From Candidatus Gastranaerophilales bacterium (GTDB lineage: Bacteria; Cyanobacteriota; Vampirovibrionia; Gastranaerophilales; Gastranaerophilaceae): 64,000 bases of DNA. The position numbers were made by a program, and so were the translations under genes. Below the pieces are notes generated by a model, which searched no databases, was not told where the DNA came from, and saw only the letters and a list, made by a program, of their open reading frames with translations. The stretch is taken from NCBI GenBank assembly GCA_944323625.1, contig CALUTD010000001.1, positions 124,001 to 188,000 on the forward strand, read 5' to 3'. How positions within the stretch are numbered: the stretch's first letter is position 1; each line of letters begins with the position of its first letter. This document shows positions 26,501 through 34,670 of this stretch, piece by piece.

Positions 26501-28376
26501 GTATTGTGTTTTTCTCAAAAGTAGAACCTGTGATTTCTCCAACAGAATCGGATATGTATATTCCGCCTCCTTTGACATCAACAATTGCATTCGGGGCATT
26601 CGTTTTTATTATTGCACTATTATTCTTTAGACCTGTATTTACAATTCTTGATACAGCCGGAGTTGAAACTACAGCTCCATTAATATTTACCTCTGAACTA
26701 TTTCCTTGAGTATTTACCGTCAGGATATTACTGTTAAAATTTGAATTCTCTATATTATCTATACGAGAGTCAGAAGCTAATACACCTCCGTCAATATTTA
26801 CATTTGCTACAGTTGCACTTGAATTTACAGTTAAAGAGTTACTATTAAAATTTGTACCCGATACATTTTCAATACTTTTTATTATACCACTCGACCCTAT
26901 TCCGACAGAATCATCATATAAAGTTTGAGAATATACCAAAGCGCCATTTACATTGACATTTGAATCATTTGCATTGGATGTGATACTAATTTTATTACCG
27001 GTAAAACTGGAATCTGATATACTGCTTAAATAACTTTGAGTATATATTGCTCCGCCCAATAAATTAGTATATTCACCCGAAGAAATATTTAAACTGTTAT
27101 TGTTAAACGAAACATTTGAAATTCTGTCTATTCCATCCGCATACAAAATTCCGCCTTGAACATTCATATTTGAATTTAAACCGCCTGCTGTTAAATTAAA
27201 GTTATTTAAAGAAAAAGAAGAATTCTGAATATCATAAATTTGGGCATAATTACTTAAAATACCACCGATTAAAAGAACATCCGAAATTTCATTTCCGATT
27301 GAAGATGCTATAATTGAATTATTATTAAAATTAGAATCGGACAACAAGCCCAAATCATAATTTATAGAAGAAATAATCCCGCCTGATACAGTATTGAAAG
27401 CCATATCTCCATTTGCACTTTGATTTACAATATTATTTGTAAAATTAGAATTCAATATTTCAGACAAACCACTTGTTGAAATAACTCCGCCTGCAGTACT
27501 TACAGTAGCTGTACCGGTCGTATTAACACTTGATAAGACGGAATTAGAATCAAAATTAGAATTCTCAATTTTTCTTATATAATATGATTCAACAGCTGCT
27601 CCACTATTATTTATTCTTCCGTTTTCTCCCGACGTAATATTTGTTTGGATTCTGTTATTTGTAAATGTTGAGCCAATAATTCCACCTTGTAGTTGAGAAT
27701 AATCTATCATTAAAGAATCCCAAAGTAGTAAATAATATGGGCTTAAAGCCTCGTTAGCTTCATCATATGCTATAGTACCCGACGTGATAGCACCGCCAAT
27801 AGCATCAATTAATATACCATCACCGGCAACATTTATATCTATATAATTGTCATAGAACTCTGAATTAGCTATTTCTCCAATATCTGATTTAAGAGGAACA
27901 GAACTACCCATAATTTCATACATATTTAATCCATCAGTGTATATTGCCCCACCTTGCGCATTTATCCATTCAGAAGGAGTATTTATTACTATTCCGTTAT
28001 TACTAAATGAAGAACCGGTAATTTCAGTTATAAATGATTCTGTTGTCGCGTAAATGACACTCCCGCCGCTAGAATTTGATATAATATCATGAAATGAAGA
28101 ATTTTTTATTGATATATTAGCAAGTTCCGTATAAATAACACCTCCCGAATAATTTTTCGGATTTTGTGAAGAAGAATAAAATTCCGAATCATTGATAGTT
28201 AAATCCAGCTCTCCTGTCATTGAACCATTTATTTCATATAATGGTGATTTATCATTTGATATATTACGATTTACAGAATCAACATTTTCTACAGCATCTA
28301 CATCTAGAACACCTATACCAAAAAATGTACAAATTAACGGCATTAAACACAATTTAATGTGATTTTTCAATATCAT
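23565..28376 (-). CDS. Pmp-like autotransporter adhesin (beta-helix passenger, beta-barrel)
   Basis: 1603 residues. Signal peptide about 1-28 ('LMPLICTFFGIGVLDVDA'). The passenger (about 30-1290) consists of many short repeats with 'FxxN' and 'GGAIY/GGxIx' motifs, e.g. 'FTENSVSA', 'HGGAIYNNN', 'FKNNSASKGGAIYS', the same motif pair that defines chlamydial polymorphic membrane proteins and related right-handed beta-helix proteins. The C-terminal 270 residues ('WFRPYGSIENI' to 'GLRYAI') are an autotransporter barrel. It should be exported by Sec and displayed on the outer membrane, likely for adhesion. A G9 tract lies 4 bases before the ATG and is the only candidate ribosome-binding sequence. 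Ends convergent with pheA. Confidence 0.85.
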   Translation of the reverse strand: MILKNHIKLCLMPLICTFFGIGVLDVDAVENVDSVNRNISNDKSPLYEINGSMTGELDLTINDSEFYSSSQNPKNYSGGVIYTELANISIKNSSFHDIISNSSGGSVIYATTESFITEITGSSFSNNGIVINTPSEWINAQGGAIYTDGLNMYEIMGSSVPLKSDIGEIANSEFYDNYIDINVAGDGILIDAIGGAITSGTIAYDEANEALSPYYLLLWDSLMIDYSQLQGGIIGSTFTNNRIQTNITSGENGRINNSGAAVESYYIRKIENSNFDSNSVLSSVNTTGTATVSTAGGVISTSGLSEILNSNFTNNIVNQSANGDMAFNTVSGGIISSINYDLGLLSDSNFNNNSIIASSIGNEISDVLLIGGILSNYAQIYDIQNSSFSLNNFNLTAGGLNSNMNVQGGILYADGIDRISNVSFNNNSLNISSGEYTNLLGGAIYTQSYLSSISDSSFTGNKISITSNANDSNVNVNGALVYSQTLYDDSVGIGSSGIIKSIENVSGTNFNSNSLTVNSSATVANVNIDGGVLASDSRIDNIENSNFNSNILTVNTQGNSSEVNINGAVVSTPAVSRIVNTGLKNNSAIIKTNAPNAIVDVKGGGIYISDSVGEITGSTFEKNTIQASSEGESSVLVSAKGGAFYLQGNSATTISNSSFTENSVSASGENSQAHGGAIYNNNDAGLTLKDTDFKNNSASKGGAIYSAKNLDIIADTKNIEFFGNSAAIGADLYIDNSTANLITNSKDRYISLNSGLALGGDSPAVNLNGEGSILLNTPVVYEGSNYGRVNVNGNTTLKPSVDSNLSNAGIKLTLNDNATLDVMNNQGSQIELYDMDVTSDNVNLKMDVNLDGSQSDYFNLNSSSSGSTGKINITQLNILSDSSQKSQDIKVTSSDIEVDADIVQYTNNNKYVITQSSTEKDKINVLRENDSAIDGFAQAIVDTNASSFNALDNVTTDLSINGNELTHNLYVSGNNKSIDFSSKDNINITNSSTLTLDNISELKNSSSALNVGTASGLILNSNSTDTIVNSQLNLDSDTSYVEVNLDNGKSVTFSDRISGTSGSKGTLSVLNGNANFSQLDNVSISTTNSNVNLNQRISNSDFNAANSIVNIYDEGEQVNLTVEDSVLNINSPLVYSSLNAQRSGINLVNDTYINGSDLTLNNSAMAMLNNNIGTMQVNTLNLQGQNNITVDVDMSTLSADKINADTVNAQDASTLNVSQFNIVKNSIATGGEISITDNPELKAHTSTTVSSVDNGVYTYGVNRTSDGNFMFNVLRYDPAVIIAPMAQQAMLATQLNTYNQAFANMDMIMLKPYAERMAARYSDRLAINDSMAVREYLNHYREYHRTDYEKGPWFRPYGSIENIRFNNGPKIYNYMYGSVIGFDSNLIHHKNGADSIYSGYVSYNGSIQDYDSARIHQNGATVGATASVYKRNFFTGLTLNGSISVADASSSHGKEDFTMVSAGVASKTGFNFETNGGAFIFQPSLLMSYTFVNNPDYTNATGLRIKSDVLNALQLEPGANFIFNFENNLQAYLGAGVVFTIMGKSDFMAADTALPALSFDPYGQYRLGIQKRWGERSLGFAQTTLRSGGRNGAGLQLGLRYAI

Positions 28377-28380
28377 ATTT

Positions 28381-28389
28381 CCCCCCCCC
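28381..28389 (-). repeat. Homopolymeric G9 tract (minus strand) at the autotransporter ribosome-binding site
   Basis: Nine Cs on the plus strand, so Gs on the coding strand, separated from the ATG by AAAT. It can pair with CCUCC of 16S rRNA through a G-U wobble. No purine-rich site lies elsewhere in the leader. Confidence 0.96.
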
Positions 28390-28426
28390 GTGACAAAACA
28401 GAGAGTATTATTCCAACTAGGACTCC

Positions 28427-28455
28427 ATTATAACATTTTTAATATAACAAAGCAA
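28427..28455 (-). promoter_or_regulatory. Candidate promoter of the autotransporter gene
   Basis: On the minus strand TTGCTT (28455-28450), 17 bases, TATAAT (28432-28427). It would give a leader of about 44 bases holding the G9 tract. Confidence 0.5.
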
Positions 28456-28527
28456 AAAATATAATATATACGAACTAATTAAAAAGAATAATAATAAATT
28501 ATTGAAAAATAAGATATAATTATTTTT

Positions 28528-29496
28528 ATGAAAACACTTTTTGAAATAAAACAACTCAATATGAACTATCCGGTTACAGATGGACTTCTTGGCAATATAA
28601 CCGGATACATCTATGCACTTAATAATGTTAATTTGGAAATATATGAAAACGAAATTTTAGGCCTTGTGGGAGAGTCAGGCAGCGGAAAATCAACTTTAGG
28701 CAACTGCATATTAAAGCTTTTAACACCCACATCAGGTGAAGTACTTTTTAAAGATGTAAATATTCTTAACAAAAAGAAAAATGATTTGAAAAACTTCAGA
28801 AAAAAAGCGCAGCTTATCTTCCAAAATCCTTATATGAGTCTTGACCCGAGAATGAAAATATATGATATTCTAAAAGAACCCTTCATTGTTCATGGGATAA
28901 AAAATAAAAATGAAATTAATGAAAAAATACAAAAAATAATTAAACTTATAGGAATGACAGATGAAGTTTTATCAAGATTTCCACATGAGTTCTCAGGCGG
29001 CCAAAGACAAAGAATAGCAATTGCAAGAGCTATTATATTAAATCCCGAATTTATTGTTGCCGATGAACCCGTAAGTGCTTTAGATGTCAGTATTCAAGCT
29101 CAAATTGTAAATCTTCTTTTGGAACTTAAAAAACACTTAAATCTTACTATGCTCTTCATTTCTCACGACTTAAGCGTAATAAAATATATATCGGATAGAA
29201 TAGCAGTAATGTATTTAGGCGAAATTGCGGAAATAGCCCCAAAAGATACATTGTTTTTAAACCATAAACATCCTTATACTCAAGCATTATTAAATGCTGT
29301 TCCTGTTATATCAGAAAAGAAAAAAACAAAAAAAATATTTCTGCCGGGCGAAATGCCTTCTGTCCAAAATCCGCCAAAAGGCTGCAAGTTCCATACACGC
29401 TGCCCTTATGTTATGGATAAATGCAGAATTAAACCGCCGGATTTTTATGAAATTACTCCCGGACACAAAGTAAGATGCTTTCTTTGTGAACAATAA
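28528..29496 (+). CDS. Oligopeptide/dipeptide ABC transporter ATP-binding protein (OppF/DppF-like)
   Basis: Cytoplasmic ATPase driving an oligopeptide importer. 322 residues: Walker A 'GESGSGKST' (about 49-57), Q-loop 'IFQNPYMSLDPR', signature 'SGGQRQR', Walker B 'FIVADEPVSALDV', H-loop 'FISHDLSV', and the OppF/DppF-specific C-terminal extension with 'HPYTQALLNAVP' and cysteines in 'FHTRCPYVMDKC'. No permease, binding protein or OppD partner lies beside it here, so it must work with subunits elsewhere or belong to a split locus. Confidence 0.9.
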   Translation: MKTLFEIKQLNMNYPVTDGLLGNITGYIYALNNVNLEIYENEILGLVGESGSGKSTLGNCILKLLTPTSGEVLFKDVNILNKKKNDLKNFRKKAQLIFQNPYMSLDPRMKIYDILKEPFIVHGIKNKNEINEKIQKIIKLIGMTDEVLSRFPHEFSGGQRQRIAIARAIILNPEFIVADEPVSALDVSIQAQIVNLLLELKKHLNLTMLFISHDLSVIKYISDRIAVMYLGEIAEIAPKDTLFLNHKHPYTQALLNAVPVISEKKKTKKIFLPGEMPSVQNPPKGCKFHTRCPYVMDKCRIKPPDFYEITPGHKVRCFLCEQ

Positions 29497-29670
29497 TACA
29501 ACATAAAAAAAAAGGAGGACTTTTTTGGAATCCCCCTGCGAAATCTTTTTTGATTTCCTCGTGTGTCAGTAAAGGTAGTAAGTAAGGTAAGTATGAATAT
29601 AAACTATATCTATTAGTTATCAGTTATATATTATCTACATATATATAAAGGATATACAAAACAAATAATT

Positions 29671-29703
29671 GCCTTTTTAGAATAAAAAATTTTCTAAAAA
29701 GGC
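29671..29703 (-). terminator. Stem-loop downstream of the dehydratase-activase-related gene
   Basis: GCCTTTTTAGAA / TTCTAAAAAGGC, 12-bp stem and 9-base loop, 49 bases after the stop at 29752. Only a weak T-rich tail on the minus strand. Confidence 0.5.
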
Positions 29704-29751
29704 TAAAAGTATTATTATTACAGAGTTTTATAGCTTTACAAAACTTAATGT

Positions 29752-30885
29752 TTATTTGATGTTATTTGCAAGTTCTTGCTTTTTCTGAATAAATTTTCTG
29801 CGTTTCATCAAATCAACAAAAGCTTCTAATCTTGTAATATAACCGGCCCTGCCGGTTTGCTCATCCATAATTAAGGTTAATATAGGAATTTTGCAGTCTT
29901 CACGCATAGAAGGAAATATATTTTGCGACATAATTTCAGGCATACAGGTAAAAGGACTGATATGAATAATACCGTCAACTCCCCGTTCATTAGCATAAGC
30001 AACATCACTGACAGACTCAAGGGCATCACCCCCAATATCTCTCATTAAATAAGGCTTTGCCATTCTAAAAGCTCGTTCCAAATGCGTTTCCCCCTGTTTA
30101 AAACATTTTGGAATAATAGCATCTTTAATAAAACCCGAAACAGTAAGACTTCTTCTTGTTTGTACCCCCATTCTGCCCAATTCTTTTTCTATATTTTGGT
30201 TCGCAAAAGTATCCTGAACAAGAAAAATCTCACCTGTAATATCAACTTTAACAATTTCTCTGTCTTTATCAATTTCTGTCTTTTTAATTTCTTCAACTGC
30301 GGCTTTTTCGGCTTTTTTTAGTTCTCTAACCGTATTTGCATTCATAATATAAGAAAGAGCTTTATTATAGTGGGTTTCCGCACTCCCAAAATTTATTTCT
30401 TTTGCACGTGTATAAGAAAAAAGGTTTTCTATTCTGTCAAGAACAAACATTTTTCTTACGGCCATATTTATTGCTTCAATTAAAACGAAAGGATTTTTTA
30501 CACCCGAAAGCTCAGTTAAGAACTTATACATACCTTTAAAACCGTCATATAGCTGCAGTTCAACATATTTTGACTCGTAGCCTAAATCCTTAAGCACATT
30601 TTTAATACTTTGCCCGTACTCACCAAGACGGCAGATACCGGGAGAAGAAATCATAGCTACATAATCAACATCTTTTTCAATTGCTTGAAGAAAATTGCCA
30701 AGTATTAGCTTATACGGCAGACAAATAGAATCAGGACTATATTTTGTGCCGAGCTCTAAAGTCTTTTTTGCAGACATAGGCGGTATTAACGGTTCTATTC
30801 CCAATTTTTTAAGCGCTGCCGCCCAAGCTATATATACGTTTCCCATATGAGGAAATGCAACTTTTATTATTTTTTTTTCGGACAT
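29752..30885 (-). CDS. Acyl-CoA dehydratase activase-related protein (DUF2229/HgdB-like)
   Basis: 377 residues resembling the C-terminal, non-ATPase region of large CoA-substrate-specific activases and the D component of 2-hydroxyacyl-CoA dehydratases. Motifs: 'VAFPHMGNVYIAW' at the start, 'SICLPYKLILGNF' (about 53-65, cysteine likely an iron-sulphur ligand), 'ISSPGICRLGEYG' and 'HISPFTCMPE'. These cysteines suggest one [4Fe-4S] cluster. Many anaerobes carry such stand-alone proteins with unknown function. The wHTH gene lies 2 bases upstream on the same strand, so the two are probably co-transcribed. Enzyme activity is inferred from the family only. Confidence 0.65.
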   Translation of the reverse strand: MSEKKIIKVAFPHMGNVYIAWAAALKKLGIEPLIPPMSAKKTLELGTKYSPDSICLPYKLILGNFLQAIEKDVDYVAMISSPGICRLGEYGQSIKNVLKDLGYESKYVELQLYDGFKGMYKFLTELSGVKNPFVLIEAINMAVRKMFVLDRIENLFSYTRAKEINFGSAETHYNKALSYIMNANTVRELKKAEKAAVEEIKKTEIDKDREIVKVDITGEIFLVQDTFANQNIEKELGRMGVQTRRSLTVSGFIKDAIIPKCFKQGETHLERAFRMAKPYLMRDIGGDALESVSDVAYANERGVDGIIHISPFTCMPEIMSQNIFPSMREDCKIPILTLIMDEQTGRAGYITRLEAFVDLMKRRKFIQKKQELANNIK

Positions 30886-30887
30886 TA

Positions 30888-31484
30888 TTATACTTTCAAT
30901 AAATAACCGCCATTATCGGCATTTTGAAGAATATCTTCATTTAATTTACTTCTGAGATTTTTTATATATTTGTATACATAATCTCGCGGAAGTTCCAATA
31001 TTTTAGCCAAATCTTTAGCATAAACAATAGTATTTTTATTTGCGAGAAAATGATCAAAAACCATTTGTTCTCTAGGTGTTAACGATTTCTTAAAAGAATA
31101 ATTTTCAGATTCTTCAATCGATTGTTTAACTTCTTTTGTTTTTATATTTTTTATTTTCTTTTCATCTTGTTTAACATTTGCTTCTGTTTTTTTAACAGAT
31201 TCACTTTGCTTTACAAATGAAGGTTTTGACTGTTTCTTTTCTGTTATTTCTTTTTCTTTATTAAACGACTTTATTGCTAAAGATTGAATTTTTTCAGTTT
31301 TCGGTGCATAACCTTCATTTGACATAGAACTTAAAGATCTAAACATAACAGTATCTACCAAGCTGTCATCATGTTTTTGTTCTTCAATAATTTTCCCCAG
31401 TCTAGCCGCATATTCTTCTAATGTAATGCGTTCTAATGAGCTTCTCCACTTACGAATTTCTTCTTTGCTCAAGTATTCGCTCAT
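30888..31484 (-). CDS. Putative DNA-binding protein with C-terminal winged helix
   Basis: 198 residues from the ATG at 31484, chosen because AAGGAGA lies 8 bases upstream; the open frame extends nine codons further. The N-terminal 40 residues are conserved-looking ('LSKEEIRKWRSSLERITLEEYAARLGK'), the middle (60-130) is a low-complexity Lys/Glu/Ser linker, and the last 65 residues ('LTPREQMVFDHFLANKNTIVYAKDLAKIL') look like a winged-helix domain similar in layout to response-regulator effector domains. No receiver domain. Two bases before the activase-related gene; may regulate it or other targets. Confidence 0.55.
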   Translation of the reverse strand: MSEYLSKEEIRKWRSSLERITLEEYAARLGKIIEEQKHDDSLVDTVMFRSLSSMSNEGYAPKTEKIQSLAIKSFNKEKEITEKKQSKPSFVKQSESVKKTEANVKQDEKKIKNIKTKEVKQSIEESENYSFKKSLTPREQMVFDHFLANKNTIVYAKDLAKILELPRDYVYKYIKNLRSKLNEDILQNADNGGYLLKV

Positions 31485-31681
31485 ACCTAAATCTCCTTGA
31501 CTCTGAATCATTAAACTATTTTTACTAAAACAGATATAAGACTCTCACATCCTTTTTTAAATATCTGTTTACCACATGTAAAATTTAACACAAATTTTAA
31601 TTAAAATCTTAAATTGCTAAAGAATCTAAATAAAGATTTACAAATTCTTTTTGTACACTCATTAATAAAAAAAATCAACAA

Positions 31682-32362
31682 CTAAGAAAAGAAATGACCT
31701 CTTTTAGAGTTTAATGTAATTTTATCAAAAGCATAGAGCCTTGCAGGTCTTTTTGAACCGATTTTTGTATATTCATTTAATTCTTTCAATATAGAACCCG
31801 TTAAAACTTTTTTTCTGAAATTCCTTTTATCCAATTTCATATCAAGAATTAATTCATAAGATTTTTGGAGTTCTGTTAATGTAAACTTTTCGGGAAGCAA
31901 TTGAAAAGCTATAGGACAAAATTCAAGACGCTCTCTCATTCTTTTAACGGAATATTCAATAATTTCCTTGTGGTCAAATGCCAAAGTCGGCAAATTATAT
32001 ACTTCATGCCACTGTACTTCCGTAATTCTTTGTGAGTTATCAAAAGATAATTTTATATCATCACTTCTTATAAGTGCAAAATAAGCACATGTAATAACCC
32101 TTGAACTGGGATAACGAAGGGGATCGCCAAAGGTATATAACTGCTCAAGATATATATTATCAACATTAGTTTTTTCTTTTAATATTCTGAGAGCAGCATT
32201 ATCAAGATTTTCAGACAACCTTATAAATCCGCCCGGAATAGCCCATCTTCCCTTAAACGGTTCATTTGCACGTTTTACAAGAAGCACTTGAAGTTTATTA
32301 TCCTTTATTGTAAATATAACAACGTCGGTCGTAATTTCATGTGTTTTTATCTCTTGAAACAT
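31682..32362 (-). CDS. NrtR-like Nudix regulator
   Basis: 226 residues: Nudix fold (about 10-145) plus a C-terminal winged helix (about 150-226), the layout of NrtR, a repressor of NAD metabolism genes that senses ADP-ribose. The Nudix box is degenerate: 'GGFIRLSENLDNAALRILKEKTN' has the first Glu, but REUxEE reads R-I-L-K-E-K, so two catalytic acids are lost and hydrolysis is unlikely, as expected of a sensor. The basic end ('KRPARLYAFD') fits the family. No NAD genes lie nearby, so its targets are elsewhere. Could also be an unrelated Nudix-HTH protein. Confidence 0.75.
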   Translation of the reverse strand: MFQEIKTHEITTDVVIFTIKDNKLQVLLVKRANEPFKGRWAIPGGFIRLSENLDNAALRILKEKTNVDNIYLEQLYTFGDPLRYPSSRVITCAYFALIRSDDIKLSFDNSQRITEVQWHEVYNLPTLAFDHKEIIEYSVKRMRERLEFCPIAFQLLPEKFTLTELQKSYELILDMKLDKRNFRKKVLTGSILKELNEYTKIGSKRPARLYAFDKITLNSKRGHFFS

Positions 32363-32370
32363 AAATTGCC

Positions 32371-32961
32371 CTAAATCCCCTGGTTTGATAAATACAGCTG
32401 TAAAATTGCATCTTGTTGACTTCTGAAGTCATCTTCACTTTTATAGTTTATTTCTTTTATTGAATTTTTATATTGAGCGATAACCGGATCAGGATTTGCC
32501 TTTAAATTTTTGTAGTTTGCCATAATCGAAGATACAAAATGTCTTGTTTCTTTAAACGGAGGAATACCGTTATATTTTTTTACATTACCCGGGCCCGCAT
32601 TATATGCAGCAAGCGCAAGTTCAGTAGAACCGAACATTTTGTACATCATTTTATAGTAAGTAATACCACCCTTTATATTGTCATGTAAATGATAAGGGTT
32701 ATATCCCATTCGCTTTGCAGTTGAAGGCATTAACTGAAAAACACCTACGGCACCATATCTGCTTTTTTTATTATGGCAGAAATTAGATTCTTTTTTGGCA
32801 ATACTTAATGCCAAAGCAGGATCTAACCCCAGTTCAAGAGAATGTTTTACAATTAACTCTTTAACCGCAGTCATAGAAACAGCTTCTGCATTCGCTTTTA
32901 TATCTATGTTAATTATTGACAAAACTGCAATAAAAATAATTATTAAGACTTTTCGAGCCAT
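32371..32961 (-). CDS. Lytic transglycosylase, SLT family
   Basis: Periplasmic enzyme cleaving the glycan strand of peptidoglycan. 196 residues from ATG 32961 (GAGG 8 bases before); a TTG four codons earlier is also open. Signal peptide 1-26 ('VLIIIFIAVLSIINIDIKANA'). Catalytic domain: 'SIAKKESNF' with Glu58 as catalytic acid, 'GAVGVFQLMPSTAKRMG' and 'ALAAYNAGPGNV', the three SLT/MltC-type motifs. Follows the NrtR-like gene's strand with 8 bases between, possibly co-transcribed ahead of it. Confidence 0.92.
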   Translation of the reverse strand: MARKVLIIIFIAVLSIINIDIKANAEAVSMTAVKELIVKHSLELGLDPALALSIAKKESNFCHNKKSRYGAVGVFQLMPSTAKRMGYNPYHLHDNIKGGITYYKMMYKMFGSTELALAAYNAGPGNVKKYNGIPPFKETRHFVSSIMANYKNLKANPDPVIAQYKNSIKEINYKSEDDFRSQQDAILQLYLSNQGI

Positions 32962-33093
32962 GTAAATCCTCAATGTTTATTTATCACGCTTTAAAGTATC
33001 CTATTATAAATTTTATTACATCAATATAAAATTTCAAGTCCAATGAAGTACTATTTAGCTGCAAATGATAATTTAAAAGGTTTTTAGACAAAT

Positions 33094-33282
33094 TTACTCA
33101 AGCAAATTTTCCAAAAGTTCTGCATCTTTTTTCGTCTTGTTGATATCAAACGAAACATTTCTTTTAATATAACTTCTCAAAGCTTCACGAATCAACTCGC
33201 TTCTTGTACGCTGTTCAGAAGTCGCTAATTCATCTATTGTACTTAAAAATTTATCAGGGATAGATAATAATACCTTTGCCAT
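33094..33282 (-). CDS. Ribbon-helix-helix (CopG-type) DNA-binding protein
   Basis: 62 residues: beta strand 'AKVLLSIPDKFLSTIDELA', then 'RTRSELIREALRSYIKR', the ribbon-helix-helix pattern of CopG/ParD regulators, then an acidic tail ('DAELLENLLE'). In toxin-antitoxin pairs a toxin gene would follow the tail; none is present on either side, so it is either a solitary regulator or an orphan antitoxin. Confidence 0.75.
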   Translation of the reverse strand: MAKVLLSIPDKFLSTIDELATSEQRTRSELIREALRSYIKRNVSFDINKTKKDAELLENLLE

Positions 33283-33409
33283 GCTTTTTCCTTACTCGGT
33301 TCTACATATACATATTATATACTATATGTATTTAAAAATTCAATTATTTTTTGTATTTTGTTTGCGTTTATTAAAGACAAATGTATATAATTATTAAAAA
33401 GGAGAAATT

Positions 33410-34648
33410 ATGGAAAACTTAAGAAAAGAATATAAACTTATTGATTTATTTTGCACATTGGCGCAGATTCCTTCGCCATCTTTGCATGAAGAAGAAGTAA
33501 TAAATAAAATTTTAGAAATTTTTAAAGAAAACAATATTGAAGCAGCGCAAGACGAATACGGGAACATAAAAGCTAAAGTTTACCCTACTGATAACACAAA
33601 AAAAACTCTATTATTGAGTGCTCACATGGATGTTGTCGGTGATAATTCACCGGTAAACATAAAACTGAACGGAGATATAATTGAAACTGATAAAACAAGG
33701 ACTTTAGGAGCTGATGACAAAGCGGGTGTTGCTGCTGCTATTATGCTTGCAATAGAACTTTCTAAGAACAAAGAACTAAAACATGGCGGACTTGAAATTA
33801 TTTTTACGCGTGATGAAGAACAGACCATGACGGGTATACATAATGTTAAAATGAACGAGATTGAATCAGAGCATATTTTTGTTCTTGATGCTGATAAACT
33901 CGGACAAGTTTTATTCGCCGGAGCAGGCTATACAAAACTTACATTAACGGTTAAAGCATTAAAAGGAGGACATTCGGGCATTGATATTGATGATAATTCA
34001 AGACTTAATGCCGCAAAATTAATTGCCGAGTTAGTTAATGAAATACCTCAGGGTGTATATAAAAAAGATGATTACGGCGTTATTACATCAATAAATCTTG
34101 GAGTTATTGCCGGAGGCGGAATTGAAACACCAATTGACAAAATAAAAGAATCAAATGTCCCAAGCGCAAAATATATGGATATTATAGCCGAAAATGCAGT
34201 TACGAATATTATTAATACAAAAGCTTGCAGCGTATATTCCATAAGAAGTTCAAACAGAACTTATGAACAAAACCTTACGGATGACATTAAAGAAATAGTA
34301 AACAAATTTAATAAAAAATATGAAGGATTAGCTCAAGCATATATTGAACTTTCACAGCATCTTCCTCCATTCGAAAAGAGCGAAGATGAAACACTAATTA
34401 ATACGGCAAAACAAGCGGGAAAAAATCTGAATTTGGATTTAGATATTTCATCATTCCATGCCGGAGCTGAAACTCACATTTACGCAAATAACAAAAATAA
34501 ATACGGCAAGAATTTTAAACCGGTATTAATGGGAGTTGCAGATGTTTATAATATGCACTCAAGTGATGAAATGATGGATTATAAATCATATCTCAAAGGT
34601 TATGATTTTTTGAAAGAATGTTTCAAATGCTTTAATAACGGGCAATAA
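33410..34648 (+). CDS. M20 family metallopeptidase (peptidase T-like)
   Basis: Cytoplasmic zinc aminopeptidase on small peptides. 412 residues: metal ligands His72 and Asp74 in 'LSAHMDVVG', bridging Asp in 'LGADDKAGV' (about 104), general base and ligand Glu-Glu in 'FTRDEEQTM' (about 133-134), a dimerisation insert with 'GGHSGIDIDDNSRLNAAKLI', and 'SFHAGAETHIY' near the end. This layout is that of tripeptide aminopeptidase PepT. AAAGGAG precedes the ATG. Prepilin 2 follows 22 bases downstream, perhaps on the same transcript by chance. Confidence 0.85.
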   Translation: MENLRKEYKLIDLFCTLAQIPSPSLHEEEVINKILEIFKENNIEAAQDEYGNIKAKVYPTDNTKKTLLLSAHMDVVGDNSPVNIKLNGDIIETDKTRTLGADDKAGVAAAIMLAIELSKNKELKHGGLEIIFTRDEEQTMTGIHNVKMNEIESEHIFVLDADKLGQVLFAGAGYTKLTLTVKALKGGHSGIDIDDNSRLNAAKLIAELVNEIPQGVYKKDDYGVITSINLGVIAGGGIETPIDKIKESNVPSAKYMDIIAENAVTNIINTKACSVYSIRSSNRTYEQNLTDDIKEIVNKFNKKYEGLAQAYIELSQHLPPFEKSEDETLINTAKQAGKNLNLDLDISSFHAGAETHIYANNKNKYGKNFKPVLMGVADVYNMHSSDEMMDYKSYLKGYDFLKECFKCFNNGQ

Positions 34649-34670
34649 TATAAAAAGGAGGATTAAAAGT

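Noticed and set aside
33094-33282. Toxin-antitoxin pair
   Set aside because: No toxin gene beside the ribbon-helix-helix protein on either side.
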